From Epinephelus fuscoguttatus (taxonomy: Eukaryota; Chordata; Actinopteri; Perciformes; Serranidae): a stretch of DNA of 64,000 nucleotides. Within the stretch, counting starts at the first letter, position 1; every line of letters begins with the position of its first letter. Below, in pieces: positions 11,701 to 23,360 of this stretch. The DNA is taken from positions 17,694,428 through 17,758,427 of the forward strand of contig NC_064759.1 in NCBI RefSeq assembly GCF_011397635.1, in the 5' to 3' direction. The position numbers and the translations under genes were made by a program. The notes under the pieces are model-generated. The model was given only the letters and a program-made list of their open reading frames with translations, did not search any database and was not told the origin of the DNA.

Positions 11701-14700
11701 AATAGAATGTGCATTAAGCTGCAGTGTTTAGCACTAGAACTTAAGACATTAAAATATTAAAAATAAAAAATATATCGTCACTGTGCTGAGGCTGTAAGTG
11801 TGAAATTCAATCAATTAATAGCATAAACAAGAATAGAATAAAAGGAAACATAAGAAATATGTACAGTTATGTGCATCATAAAGTCAGAAAGTGGTTCATC
11901 CATCCACACGTGCACAATGCATCCAAATTTGCAGGGTAGAGGAGACCACGCCAACTTAGGAGACCAGAAGTGTACACCATTTTTATACCACTGGTGCAGC
12001 TTGTAATGAGTTATCTTTTGTTATTAAGTATCTTTGGCCAAACCAAGAAACAGTGCAGCACATACCCCCCGTGAACTGCTTTTACACATTAGTGCTCTGA
12101 TTAAACAACATTTAATAACAGAGCTTTAGAGTTGCTGGTAGATGGATTTTTGTGTTCCCTTCACACAGAGCAAAGCTAGCTGTTCCCCTGCTCCCACTCT
12201 TTATGCTAAGATAAGATAACCGTCTGCAGCTTTGTATTTCTTGTACAGATATGACAGGGATATCCATCTTCTTGTCTAACTCTTGGCAAGCAAGCGACTG
12301 ACTGTAATTATAATTCCTTTGAATAATCAGTTTATAACCTTCAACTGGAATGTGTCACCTTACCTGAAAGAGCCTGGTGAAGATGTCAAACTCGAATACA
12401 GAGATGTGGTCGTTACAGGTGAGATCTATAGTTGACTTCAGAGCCATGGACTCCATCCCCTCCTCGAATGCATGTACACTCCGCAGCTGCTCTTTGAAAG
12501 TGTTCCACTGCACTATACACCTGTCACAACACATTATTAGCATGTAGCGAATGTGGACACACCTGAAGCGCACAAATCAACAACAGAAGTCCCGTTATGA
12601 AAATTCCCCACACTCACTTGTTTCCAAATGATCGCATCCAAAACTCCTCAGCCTCTGTCTTCGTCACCCTGTAGGTGTCGCCCTGAAAACCACCCCCTGG
12701 AAACATGGCCTTTAGCTCCCACAGCATGTGACTGAACAGCAGGGACAGCTTGGTCAAGTTCCTCCTGAGAGTGAAGAACACAGCAGACTTTCAGTTGTGG
12801 TTGCAGAAATAGATAGAAAGGTAAACTCTCCTCGGACATGTCAACATTTTCTGGTCCTGTGGTGTTGGGAAAAAAAACCCTGAAACATATGAAACCATCT
12901 TGTGGGCCAATAATACATTTGCCCCAGACTCATAATCCTCACCTCACCCACCTCTTTATGATATTCCAACAGCTCAAAGTGTCAGAGACCTGCGTCATTC
13001 ATATCTGCACAAAAATCTTCTTTTGCTATCCACCTGTGTGACTGTTTGAAAACTTGTTTGCTTAAAGTTTTGCATAAAGTATCACCAGCTTAGAGTTAAG
13101 ACTCCAACTTGCGGTGTAGGTGTGTGAAGTCATGGGTGTGAAAGAAGACGAGCATGTTCAGAGGTGACTACTGTGGTAAACCCTGGGAGCTGGCTCTGAA
13201 TAGACTGTGTAAAAATGGAAACATAAAATAAAATACAATTCTATAGCTGCTTTTAGGGGACACACATGTAGCACTGACTGTACCTTCGACACTTTACTGC
13301 TTCATTTAAGGTGACACTAGCATGCTGATACTTTCCATAGATACACTCACACACACTTGCAAACACACACACAACAGGTCCAGCTAGCAAACAGGATGCT
13401 CTCTGCTGCATGCTCGTTTGTAAATACCACAAAATGTTCCAGTGGCCAGTGTGTCACTTCAGGCCACTTTTTACCAGTTACTATTCTCACTTTCTCTTCT
13501 AGGGTCATTTAAAACATTTGATTTATTTATTTTTGGCAATAGTTTCTGCGCATTTCTCAACTCAGAGATTATTTTTAAAAAAACATTTTACCCTCTGCCA
13601 ACATGCAGATTGGTGCCACAGGTAATCCCGCACTAAAACTTAATTAAAACTGCTCAAAATTAATTTAATCTACTCTAACACCAGCAGAAAACATTCTTGA
13701 ACAACAAACTGTATGATGCAAAACAAGTAAAATTGCATCACTTTGTCTTTGAAGTATTTTTAAAGCTTCTTTCCGGACATGTTTTACATAATACATATTA
13801 AAAGACTTTGATGTGAATCACTGATGTGGTTTTAAACAAAAAAAGTTCAATTAACTAGGAAGACAAGGTGTTTATTGCTTCACTGAAGAGACTGTTCTGC
13901 TCAGCAAAGGTCAAACTTTCAAGTGAAGTGACAATGCACAAAATACATGTTTGACTGAAGGAGGACTTTACCTTTTTACCTTAACTTAACTGCATCAAAG
14001 TTACTCCATTATACGCTACTTTAAGAAATAAAACACACCTAAAAAACACTAAAATGTGCTGAAATGTATGTTGCCTTTTTGAATTTGGACTCATTTCAAA
14101 AACACACGATCTACAGTAATACCACTATTGTTAAAATCACACAATTTCATACAGGCAGTAAATTCTCATCTCCTCTTTTGCGAGACATTTTCGAAGTACG
14201 TCTGGAAACCTGCAGATTCCTCCAGTGATTCAACACTCATAAGAGGGACATTTGATCATGTGGGTGGTGGTCATAGAATTTCCACCTCACCGAGGAAAAG
14301 AAAACCTCTACGGTGCTCAGGAAGGGAGGGTAACGTGGGAGGAAATGTGTAAGCCACATCTCTCGCTCTGGCTGGCCTCGCATACATAAAAATATCATGA
14401 AAAAGAATGATGGTGGGTAAATTTAGAGCAAACACACCAGCGCAGATGTTTTCGGACCAACGGCTATGATATTGTGTGCAGCAGCGAGGCCGGACAGTGC
14501 ACTGCATAACGGTAATCCTCGGTTAGGCTGACTGTTGATGCTCGACATATTTATAGGTAGCTGTGTACCACTTTCATACACTAGTGACAGCCTCTCAGAT
14601 GCAGCATGTCCCAGACCCTAAAGCTGTCTCTGAATGACCCTCACCTTGAATGTTAATGCTCATATTTTCTACATTTAAATCAATTCTGCATCCTAAAATC

Positions 14701-17700
14701 CACTGAGATCTATTGTCAGTGTTTGTTTGCAAAATTGTTGAAATTACTAAATATTGTAAGTGTAAATAAACATTTAAAAACCACACCCTGAACATGATGA
14801 GAACACTAAGATATTTAGTGCTGATCAAATATTTGCCAGTGTTAAAATTACGCGCCTTAGGACAGTTTTCATTTCATTTTCATTTCATTCAAGATTAGTT
14901 TTCATCCTTAACTGATTATTATGTCATTGACTAATAAGTGCATGTGTTTTTCTTATGTTGTTTCTGCTTACAGTTCAAGTCATATGATTAGCGCAGTTTG
15001 CACATTTGCATGTGCCTCATAAATTCCAGTCAAAGCCATCCATCTGTCACAGACAATAACCTTCCAGCCGCTCAAACCTTCCCCTGCTTTTGTCACCTCC
15101 ACCATCAGTCTTATCTCAGTTCTCTTTTTAGCTTCACATGATTGAAATTTCACCCACTAAATGCAGACTTTAACTTAAAACCATCCAACAGTCAGTGTTA
15201 TTAGACGCAGACAGAGTACTTATCTGAGTCTGTGGATTGACGAGCTGCAAAATAAGATGACATTATCGCAGAATGTTTTAAAAAACATAAAAGAGGATAT
15301 TTACGCAATTCGCTGTGACATTGAAGCCACATGACACATAACACTATGTGAATTTGCCACATGACTGCCCATGCAGACCGGGCTGTGGTGAAGAGGCCAT
15401 CTGCTATCTTGTGTGTGCGAGATGATAAATATGGCCTTATCAGATGTTCGGATGAAATCTTTAATAAAATCTGCATATAATTTGCATACTATGAGTGTAT
15501 GTTGTATGGTAGAGCAGAGAGGGATCTGTATGCAGATTAGAGCTCAGCGGGGCCTCAACACACTGAAAAATCACTGTAAAAATACTCCACTACAAGTAAA
15601 AGTTTTGCATTCAAAACCTTAATTAAGTAAATGTGTAAATTTTATCAGCAAAATGTAGTTAAAGCATGAAAGTTAAGTTCCTCATTGTGCAGTAAAAATG
15701 CTCCGTGTTTTACTATTACGTAAGATGTTTTAGGATTAATATTAATGCTGCTTTCATGTCTATGTTGCATTTTACTGCTATAGATGTTCAAGGTTTATGC
15801 TAAGTTTAACTATTTCATATACTAATGGGTTGTTTAATCTACAGCGATGCATCATATTCTATTAGATCATCATTTGTTTGTGGCAGGCTGCCCTTTGAGA
15901 ACAACATATCTCTAAAAAGTCAATTTTTCGTGGTGTTCATGGCTCATGGAGAATTTTCTCGCTGAATAAAGAAGCACTTCATCCTTCAGTTTATCACAAA
16001 CACATTCAAAATCACCAAATTTAGAGACACCTGGTTTTCGCTAGACAGAAAGGGCATAAACAGTAAAACAGACAAATGTGGTGGAGTTAAAGGTACAACT
16101 ATAGAGCGTCTATAGCGTAGTGGATAGTGCCGGTGTGCCCCATATACAAAGGCGAATCATCGCGGTTGCAGGTTCGCAGGTTCGACTCTGGCTTGCGATT
16201 CTTTCTGCATGTTATCCCCCCACTCTCACTCTCACTCTCACTCTCACACTCTCTCTCTCTCTCTCCCCATTTCACCCTGTCTCTGTCCATTAAAGGCAAA
16301 AAGCCCTGAAAAAATAATCTTAAAAAAGTACAACTTTGTCCATCGTATAGTGACTTCATGTAAATCCCTGCTTAAGCAAGCTCAGGGGCTATTATTTGCG
16401 TGAATCACTGAAATCAATGGGCGTATATTTGGGACAGGCCTTTAATTCCCCTCACACAAAAGTTTTGCTCAGCAAAGATCTGGAAATCGAATCAAATTGT
16501 GCGTTTAAACCAGTATGAATACGTCCTTAAAAATTAGGCTTCAGATAATACATCAGTTATGAGTCATTCTTTTGATCTAGCTCTAACAGACATCAGAGAG
16601 AGAGTGAGTTACGACACTCAAATATAACGGCACCTGGCAAACACTTGTGATTCTTTTAATCTGAGGACCCTTACGGACTAAAGGAAAATGAATAACTTAC
16701 AGGGTAATCAAGGAATGGACGCATAATTTGAGGTAGCCAACAACCCAGTTTTATACATCCGGCAACCAGACCAAGCGTCTAATTGAGACAGCCGTTCATT
16801 TGTCAAAATATGTGGCTACACCAGGCTAGTAAAAGGACCAACTGAAGTTTTAAGGTACAGTATGTCTGAATATTAGCCTCATTACTGACAACACCTGTCT
16901 GTGTATGCATAGCCTTTAATCTTTAATAAAGCATCATAATTTATAAGTTAATTTTGTATAGATAGATAGATAGGCGGATAGATGGACTGATGGATCGATG
17001 GATCAATAGATTGATATATGGACAGTGACGACTGAGAAACATCAAGTAGTAAAGAGTAAAAACTCAAATAAAAACGTTCTACTCTGACACGCTGGTTATT
17101 AAAACTTTACCTGCTGCTCTTAATCACAGTAAAAGCCTCACTTAGCACAATGTTTTCAGGTCCAGTCCCTCCTAAATATTGTAAAGTGTCGAGATTCATT
17201 TGCAGTAAGCAAAGCTAGAGCTGCAAAATATATTCAAACTATATTGATATTGTGATATAAGACTACATAACCTCATATATTTTGGGCATCATTATGTAAG
17301 TGTTGTCTTTTCCTGGTTTTAAAGGCTGCTTTACGGTAAAATTATGTAATTTTCTGAACTTACCGGACAGTTAGCTGTTCTATTATTTGTCTTCACCCAA
17401 TTAGTCATTATATCCACATTATTCTTTAAATATTTTGTAAAGCATTAATAGTCAGCACTACAGTCTCGTCACAGTATTGATATTGAGTACAGCAGAGCAG
17501 TTGAGAGCTCACCGAGTCCTGATTTTAAGGCCACATGCAGGTTAAAAGATACAGTAAAAAAAGCGGATATTTGTGTACACTCTGTGGAGACAACTATATG
17601 GACATACACAGAAAGAAAAATGTGTGTTCAATGCCAGACAGCCTCTCTCCCAAGCTGTTCACATACTGAGCCTGTCACTGCGTTTGCCAAGTTTCCTCCA

Positions 17701-20497
17701 CATTAGCATCACAAAGACGCAGGTTTGGCCCTTTTTCCACCTTCGTCATTAGTAGTCCTGACAGGAGCAGCGGACGCAGCCCCCAAAAAAAGCCACTCTT
17801 TTTAAGCTGCTCCAAATTATCCACTTTAGCCAAACAGCAAACTTACAGAACGTGGTCGTTTCTTTTCCCCCGGCACGCAATAAAGCCTATATTTGACTTG
17901 TGGGAACTGCGGAAGTTATTTCATTTTAACTGCAGCTCCTTATAGATAGTGTAACATAGTTATTTCAGTTCATTTGGTGTTGAAAAGGAGGGTCGCCTCT
18001 ATCATAACTCTCATGTACTAGGTTATGACTCCAGAAGACTATTTTTGGGTTCTTGTACTTTTTTACAGTGCACAAGCTGAGCAAACAGCCCGAACCCCAG
18101 TCCCATGGTCCCGGATAAAGATTTGAAGGATGTGTGGCCCCTCTCTGACCCAACAGTCAGTTTACACAGAGGAATTCATCTGGACAAAGATCATGTTTTC
18201 GGTTTGAGAACATGATCCGGTTGAGTTGTAGAGAAAATGGTGACCACAATATGAGCATACCCGTAAATAGTTGGTTACGTCGGGTGGTACCTGGCCTTGT
18301 AAGATAGTTTGAATTTTATTTTGTTTTTAGTTCTTGGACATTTTGATTGAGTGAGTTTGAATGGACAGAATTTTAATTAAAGATTGAAATAAGCATCTAG
18401 TTCCAGAGGAAGTTTCTCCATTACATTGTATAATCCACAGAGTAATTATCTAAAGTTATGGGGATTTTCATTCATTCATCTTCTAACCGCTTCATCCTCT
18501 TGAGGGTCGCGGGGGGGCTGGAGCCTATCCCAGCTGACATCGGGCGAGAGGCAGGGCACACCCTGGACAGGTCGCCAGACTATCGCAGGGCTGACACATA
18601 GAGACAGACAACCATTCACGCTCACATTCACACCTACGGACAATTTAGAGCCCTTTAGTCCCCAATCTGCATGTCTTTGGACTGTGGGAGGGAGCCGGAG
18701 TGCCCCGACAGAACCCACGCTGACACAGGGAGAACATGCAAACTCTGCACAGAAGGGCTCCCATGCCCGGGATCGAACCGGCAACCCTTTTGCTGTGAGG
18801 CGAGAGTGCTAACCACCACATCACCATGCTGCCCGTTATGGGGATTTTGTTTCTGGAAATAAATGCTGTTGATATTTTTACATATCATGTTTTAATGCTA
18901 TGAGCGCTCATCTTTTTCAGACTGTTCATTGTTGTACAGTGCCGTGGTGGCAGAAACCAAAGATAGACATCTAAAAATGTGCAAATAAAACAAAAATGGC
19001 TGGATCGTGCTTCAGGAAAGAGAGAATTTTTTTCTTTTTTATTTGCATGAACCCTTTAAAAACAGAAAAATATGAGCTTTCAGGTTGAAAGCAACATTTA
19101 TTTTCATTATCAGTTAATCTGTATCAGTGGTGTGCCGTGATGCCAATCCAGGTGTGCCGTGGGATTTTGTGATAACCAGACATTATTATCACAATATTCA
19201 ACTGGGCCTATACAAAAACATATAAATTGATTTTTAAGTGACTGTATCAGTATGTTGTGTGCAACCATTTCCTAATAAAGAGGCAAACTCTACCTTAAAA
19301 ATGTACTTTAATTTAATTTAACATTAAAAAAAACCTTCTCAGGGAACCTATTTGTCACCATTCGCACATGGGAATTACAAGTGTGTGACACATCAAAAGC
19401 CCTGATTGGCAGCCAGTGTGAGGGATGATAATATCTAAAAGTAGAAAGCCATGAGTGGGACAATGACTCGCTTTATTGTGCGGCGCAAATTACAACAAAG
19501 CACCAGCGAAGACGACCTACCATTGAAAGAAAAGAGACAAAAATGGCAGTAGACAGTATCATGAAAGCTACTTGTCTTATTATTTCCTTTTTTTATTGTC
19601 TTATGTCGTGATAAGAGTGATAACACATGTTATAGAAGCTAATGTGCACAGATATAAATACAGGCGTGTTGAGATTTTGGCTTGGCCACAAAATGTTTGA
19701 AAACCACTGCTGTAGATTATCTGTTAGATTAATCAACTGATCATTGAAGTGTCCAAAGATAGCAAAAAGCTCGAGATAATGTCTTTTTTTTTTTTTCCGA
19801 CCAACAGTCCAAAACCCAAAGATATTTAATTTACAATATTTCTCACATTTAAGAGGCTGGAAGCAGAGCATTTTGGCATTTTGGTTGGATAAATGACTTA
19901 AATGATTGATTGATTGTTGAATAAATATTTGATGATGAATTAATCTAATGCAACTAAAACTTTTTTGATATTTCAAAATGAGAAAAATGTGACTCAACTC
20001 TTAAAAAATGACTGATTATTTATTGTGATTACGTTAAAAAGGAAGGAAACACTTCAAGAACAGAAGCTTAAGAATGTCATGTGTCTTTATCTTGAGATGT
20101 ATGTTCGCCAGGGGCCTTCTTACCTGTAACTGGATGTCTCCTCGAATATCTTCTCCCGTCCCTCTTTAAATAGCAGTACGGCCCTCTCTGTCTTATCCAG
20201 CAGGTTTCTGACATGTACCCTCAGGTACTTGGCCTCATCTCCTCGTGGCACCTGGCTGCCTGCCCTGGGGCCTCGGTAGGGCTCCCAAACCTTCGTTAAC
20301 AGTGTTGTCGTCTCAGATACCAGCTCCGGCAGGTATGGCGGACTGTTCCTCAGGCCCAGCCGGGGGTTAGTGCACAGCTCGTGGAGCTTTTCCAGTCTCT
20401 TGAGGGCCCTGTCCACCAACCGCCGGTCTCCACTTGTAGGGGGCTGGGAGCTCGACTTCGGGCTCAGGGAGGCTCCTGAACCTGCTTCCGCCATCAT
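2750..20497 (-). CDS. cblc: CBLC-type E3 ubiquitin ligase, 9 coding exons
   Basis: Cbl proteins bind phosphotyrosine on activated receptor and Src-family kinases at the cytoplasmic side of membranes and ubiquitylate them. Coding exons, in transcript order: 20497-20124, 12764-12618, 12520-12364, 10015-9894, 7537-7400, 7310-7223, 7062-6931, 4909-4730, 2923-2750. All junctions are GT-AG and the phases agree, giving 503 residues (human CBLC is 474). What can be seen: a four-helix/EF-hand/SH2-like TKB domain at about 27-335, with EF-hand D206, T208, N210 and E217, SH2 arginine R271 and G283; linker tyrosines Y345 and Y348; a RING with C358, C361, C373, H375, C378, C381, C393, C396; an acidic helix at about 405-446; and a tail with LSAPPLPPK. 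There is no UBA, and this tail and short length separate CBLC from CBL and CBLB. The start is MMAEAGSG; the second Met is equally possible. Exon 8 can read through its donor to a stop, and exon 9 contains a consensus donor (see findings). Confidence 0.93.
3325..3560 (-). mobile_element. L1/Tx1-like LINE ORF2 C-terminal fragment
   Basis: The minus strand encodes a fragment with [18 protein letters not shown] followed by [18 protein letters not shown], the pattern found after the reverse transcriptase in fish L1-like elements (FWxxI..IL....IP.DP...LG). It is a short 5'-truncated and decayed piece in cblc intron 8. Family assignment is from recalled pattern, not a search. Confidence 0.55.
4188..4500. 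mobile_element. hAT MITE, copy 1, with 8-bp target duplication
   Basis: Ends CACTGGTTCCCAACTGG and CCAGTTGGGAGCCACTG are inverted copies, flanked by 8-bp CTTTGGAC (4180-4187) and CTTTAGAC (4501-4508), a 7/8 match. The 8-bp duplication and CAGTGG-type ends are hAT hallmarks. Two more copies occur at 21868 and 39936. Confidence 0.8.
8064..8549. mobile_element. Internally deleted Tc1/mariner element
   Basis: The left end TACACCGATCAGCC and the right end CCTGATCAGTGTA are inverted, each beginning with TA as in Tc1/mariner insertions. Inside are scrambled transposase remnants on both strands: a plus-strand piece like MFCWET..PGIHVD and a minus-strand piece corresponding to the WPPNSPDLNPIEH region. 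It is nested in the hAT element and non-functional. Confidence 0.75.
8846..9410. mobile_element. Compound insertion: GGCCC-TIR element piece plus one arm of a foldback repeat
   Basis: It begins with GGCCCAGACACACCAA, the right end of the 894-1368 family in inverted orientation. The adjacent 250 bp translates to a segment clearly related to that in the other copy (AQTHQ..I, then GQKVA, CACVR and CICHLKKGN). From about 9260 the sequence changes to a repeat with CAGTGTGCGG and the GAGTCGAAAC word on the minus strand, shared with the hairpin at 38.6 kb. The second terminal repeat of the first element is missing. Confidence 0.55.
10030..10075. repeat. GGAGA/GGAGAG purine-rich simple repeat
   Basis: Imperfect AGGAGAGG repeats right next to cblc exon 4, forming a polypyrimidine tract on the transcribed minus strand upstream of the exon 4 acceptor. 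Confidence 0.7.
10089..12321. mobile_element. Large foldback element filling cblc intron 3
   Basis: The left edge (GAAGGAATAGTTTAACATTT, then GCCAAGAGTTA) recurs inverted at the right edge (TAACTCTTGGCAAG, then ATTCCTTT). Inner arms also pair: AGCTTAGCATAGTCTGAGAAC with AGCTAGCCTGGC near 10870-10930, against AAAGCTAGCTGTTCCCC and TATGCTAAGATAAG near 12170-12220. The middle holds other repeats, including the LINE-tail-like sequence at 11.5 kb. A small relative lies at 45.5-45.8 kb. Confidence 0.6.
11310..11720. repeat. LINE/SINE 3'-tail-like sequence and A-rich tract
   Basis: A stretch with AAGGCACCTTTTAAAACACC and then CAGAATCAGAATCAGAAATA ending in CCAGAGGGGAAATTGTGATT, followed by degenerate AATAAA repeats, resembles common teleost non-LTR tails. 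It is nested in the foldback element. Confidence 0.45.
15575..15890. mobile_element. hAT MITE fragment, reverse orientation
   Basis: Sequence beginning AATACTCCACTACAAGTAAA and continuing with TTGCATTCAAAACCTT and ATCAGCAAAATGTA is the reverse complement of the 7688-9493 family. Both ends are missing or decayed. Confidence 0.6.
16101..16327 (+). mobile_element. tRNA-derived SINE with target-site duplication
   Basis: A tRNA-like head (box A region TATAGCGTAGTGG, box B GGTTCGACTC) is followed by a CACTCT/CT-rich body and the tail CATTAAAGGCAAAAAGCCC plus an A-rich end, a structure common in percomorph fish. It is flanked by GTACAACT at 16093-16100 and 16328-16335. It is a retroposon and not a functional tRNA gene: the anticodon arm does not fold into a normal tRNA. 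Confidence 0.75.
18469..18834 (-). mobile_element. tRNA-derived SINE with 14-bp target duplication
   Basis: On the minus strand it starts GGGCAGCATGGTGATGTGG, with box A TGGTTAGCACT and a perfect box B GGTTCGATCCC, and ends in the fish SINE tail at the TTCATTCATCTTCTAACC side. Perfect 14-bp repeats GTTATGGGGATTTT flank it (18455-18468 and 18835-18848), showing retroposition. A second copy is at 36990. Confidence 0.85.
19127..19708. mobile_element. hAT-like remnant
   Basis: The left end CAGTGGTGTGCCGTG and right end GTTTGAAAACCACTG resemble Charlie-type hAT ends, about 580 bp apart. Target duplication is unclear and the interior has no transposase. Confidence 0.4.
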
Positions 20498-21717
20498 TCA
20501 GCTGTTGTGAAGTGATGTGAATCAAAAGTGACCTTAAATGTCAGTCTGTCTGCATGCGAGGGGGCGTGACGATAAATAACGGTAGTCCTACAGTTTCTAA
20601 AAGGTGTGAAAGCTCTCGTCTGTATAAGTGAATTTCTAGGAGCGAAAATAGGAGCAGCTATTCATACTGGCTCAAGTTTTTGAGTGTTTAAGCTGACTTT
20701 TATTGTCCTTACAATGACTTCTGTGAGTTCCAAACTTCAGTAGAAAAGCACACATCTCAGCCTCCTCAAACAGTTTCTACCCTTGAGCCATATAACAATA
20801 ATCCAACAGCACTACATTTTCCAACAGTGTATAGCATGTACAAATAAGGCATCTCCAAAAATGCACTCAAAGCTATGTATTTCCTCCCAAAACAGCCACT
20901 CCGGTCCGTTTGTTGCCTCTCAATCCTCTGTCAGATCTTCAGAAAAATACAGAAATAAAGGTCTGTTACACACAAGCTGTTTTTGTTAAGAGTCAGACAG
21001 CACAAGAGGCCGAGCATGAGAAAGAGTCAACTGAAAACAAAGGAAACAAGGGCTTAACACTGATACTGAACCCTTGAAACAGTTTCAACTTCTACCATCC
21101 CAGCTCCCTCCACCCCTCCACATTCAGCCTGTCTTACCCCCAGTTCAGCACACTTACCAATATTCATGCGCACATCTGAGCAGCACAGCAGTCACACACT
21201 GTCAGGGTCAACAGAGCAGAGACATCTACTCACAGCACAGTGGAAACATGTCCTCTGTCATTGGCTGAAACACAGCTGCTTCTTCTTCGTCTCTCTTTCT
21301 TGACGTCACCCTCTCTCTCTCTCTTCTTGGTGCACCCTTTGATTGGTTTCCTGGTTGCAGCCAGCCAAACAGGTTTGTTTTCTTTGCTCTATTGCTCGGG
21401 CAGGCAAGCAGAGAGACAGAGAAAGAGAGACAGAGAGAGAAATGGGTGGGAGGAAGACAGGGAGGTGTGAACTCAAAATTAAACATTTACTAAGAATGAA
21501 AGCAGTGCATCAGACCTGAGTGACACGTAATACAGGTGGACTGCCTACTAACAGACAGGATGCCTCAAAGCAAAGTTCAATGGTCAGCAACTCCAACAGT
21601 TTGGATAAAAAAGAATTATCATCTTCACCTGACTGTCAGCAGGAAGCAATGTTTACTGTGAAGTTAAATGGGTTTTGTCACGTCAGTACTTTGCTCCATA
21701 CTGAAATATTTTAAGAT

Positions 21718-21866
21718 CTGTTGGTTGGATTGACATGAAATTGTGTACAGATATTCATGTTCCCCAGAGGATGAATCCCAATGACTTTTGTGATCCTGTG
21801 ACTTTTCCTCTAGTGTCACCGTGAAGTTTTTATTTGTGATGTCTCAACTACTGCCATTAAATTGCG
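21718..21866. repeat. Teleost interspersed repeat fragment
   Basis: Carries GTTGGTTGGATTGACATGAA and GATGAATCCCAATGACTTTT, words shared in opposite orientation with the 34.0-34.2 and 34.85-34.97 kb sequence (GGCAATCCAT..AGTAGTTGTG). Related short pieces occur near 4600-4700, 23510-23590 and 24030-24070. Origin unknown. Confidence 0.5.
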
Positions 21867-21867
21867 T

Positions 21868-22098
21868 TAGTCATTAGTTCAAGGTCCACACAGTTTATTA
21901 TATTTAGTGTCATACTTGTGTTTGACCAGGTCGTCGAGCTAGCTACTTCAAAATAAAAGATATGTGCCAGAAATTCACCGTACTTCAAAATAAAGTGTCT
22001 TCTTTATGAACCTGACACCTTTAGGAGTCATTTGTGGTCCATTCAGAATGAACCAGCGACCCACTTTTGGACCTTGACCCACCGGTTGGGAACCACTG
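21868..22098. mobile_element. hAT MITE, copy 2, truncated
   Basis: It aligns along its length with the copies at 4188 and 39936 (AGTTCAAGGTCCACACAGTT at the left, CCGGTTGGGAACCACTG at the right) but lacks the left terminal repeat. Confidence 0.75.
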
Positions 22099-22345
22099 GT
22101 CTAGTGTGTAGGATTTATGTCATCTAGTTGTGAGGTTGCAGTACTGAAACTAAAGAGCATGTAGGAGAACTATGCAACTATCTGTTGGGCTACTGTAGAA
22201 CAACATGGCAGATTCTATGGGAGAAGACCATGGATGTATAAAGAGAACTAGACGCAGCACTGGAGGCAGGGCCCTGTTCATTCCTATGAAAGTTGCCATG
22301 GAGTTGGCATGAAAGGAACATGAAGCCAAAAAAGTTTGACTTCCT
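22099..22345. repeat. Composite of MITE end and dispersed repeat
   Basis: GTCTAGTGTGTAGGATTTA onward, with GTTGGGCTACTGTAGAACAA, matches the terminal part of the element at 47998-49014 in reverse. From 22226 the sequence (CCATGGATGTATAAAGAG ... AAAGTTGCCATGGAGTTGGC) matches 33810-33945 in reverse. Confidence 0.5.
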
Positions 22346-22444
22346 GTGTGTACAATTACCCATTCATTCCGCATTCCCATAGAGCAAGCGCTCTAGAAAC
22401 TGCCAGTTTCGGTATCTTCCGGTTTAGCCCTCCGGTTTAGCCCT

Positions 22445-22755
22445 CTAGATTTAGATAGACTTTATTAATCCCTGAGGGGAAATTCAATTTTTTGCCCCCA
22501 CTCTGTTTTCATATACACACAGCCTGAAATACACACATGCACAAACAGGACCTATGCATGCACTGGGTGGGGGGCTGTCGTGGGCGGGTGCCCCAGGCAG
22601 TTGGGGTTTGGTGCCTTGCTTGGGGGCTCCTTGGCAGTGAGCTAGCGCCTCTCCAGCTACCAGTCCTCCATACTGGGTTTGTATGGGGACTTGAGCAGGC
22701 AGCCCTTTGGTTCCCAAGCCAAGTCCCTATGGAAAGAGCTGCTGCCCCAATAGGG
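22445..22755 (-). mobile_element. tRNA-derived SINE ending in a LINE-like tail
   Basis: Reading the minus strand from 22755, GGGGCAGCAGCTC is followed by CCATAGGGACTTGG and a degraded box B (GCTCAAGTCCCC), then a GC-rich body, ending in TTTCCCCTCAGGGATTAATA. The terminal sequence resembles the AGAGGGGAAATTG stretch near 11545, suggesting a shared non-LTR-recognised tail. Confidence 0.6.
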
Positions 22756-23360
22756 AATAGGGATAAAATGGTTCAATTGTGCAGCTTTTCTAGACGTTAG
22801 ACATGTTGTTGGACTGAATGGATCGAATACACAACTAGACATCTTCCTTTGTATAAAACATCTCGTGGTCGGTTTTCTTTCAAATAACGTGGAGCTGTTT
22901 TATGGAATGAAAATGTTAATTCACTGGATTCATCTGTGTCACTGTCTTTGTACAAAAAGAGACTTAGAAATGCTCTGCTGTCAAAATCATTTGATTTACA
23001 AAATGATTTATCAATGAAACTGTTGTTCATGCCGTTGGCATACCACTTCAGATTTAAATTTTACTGAATACTTATATGGTGATTTTTTTTTCTCAATTCT
23101 AGTATTAAAAATGTACTGACAATTTTGATGGTTGTATTTTACCACTTCTATGTCTTCTGTATGGTTTTCATCAAATTCAAATGATTTACAGACATTTTTT
23201 CACAATGTAAGTTCATGGGAAGAAGTCTTTTTGGGGCCAATAGCATCCATTACAGACCCGTAAGTTGAAATTCCACATTAGGCTACTACGTAACATTGAC
23301 TTTAAACCTGGCGCTGTTCCTGGGGGCATGGAGAGGACCCGCTCCATATGTAGATATGGA
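22756..23360. repeat. Dispersed repeat, other copy at 33.5-33.9 kb
   Basis: Contains CAATTGTGCAGCTTTTCTAG, GTTGGACTGAATGGATC and AGTCTTTTTGGGGCCAATAG. The reverse complements of all three lie in 33590-33740, so the same older repeat is present in both places. A short open frame on the minus strand inside it is not called. Confidence 0.5.

Larger units (their letters stand above)
12765..20123 (-). other. cblc intron 1
   Basis: This 7.4-kb intron separates exon 1 from exon 2. It holds a reverse hAT fragment (15.6 kb), a SINE with target duplication (16.1 kb), a GATA/GATG simple repeat (16962-17020), a second SINE (18.5 kb) and a hAT-like remnant (19.1 kb). No exon or RNA gene was recognised between 12.8 and 15.5 kb. 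Confidence 0.7.

Noticed and set aside
12648-12839. 63-codon open frame, minus strand
   Set aside because: Shadow of cblc exon 2 in another frame; the frame that continues from exon 1 gives the TKB sequence.
16110-16190. tRNA gene
   Set aside because: Only box A/B-like words are present; the sequence continues as a SINE body with A-rich end and target duplication.
19727-19997. 134-codon open frame on the minus strand
   Set aside because: AT-rich cblc intron 1 sequence with no domain.
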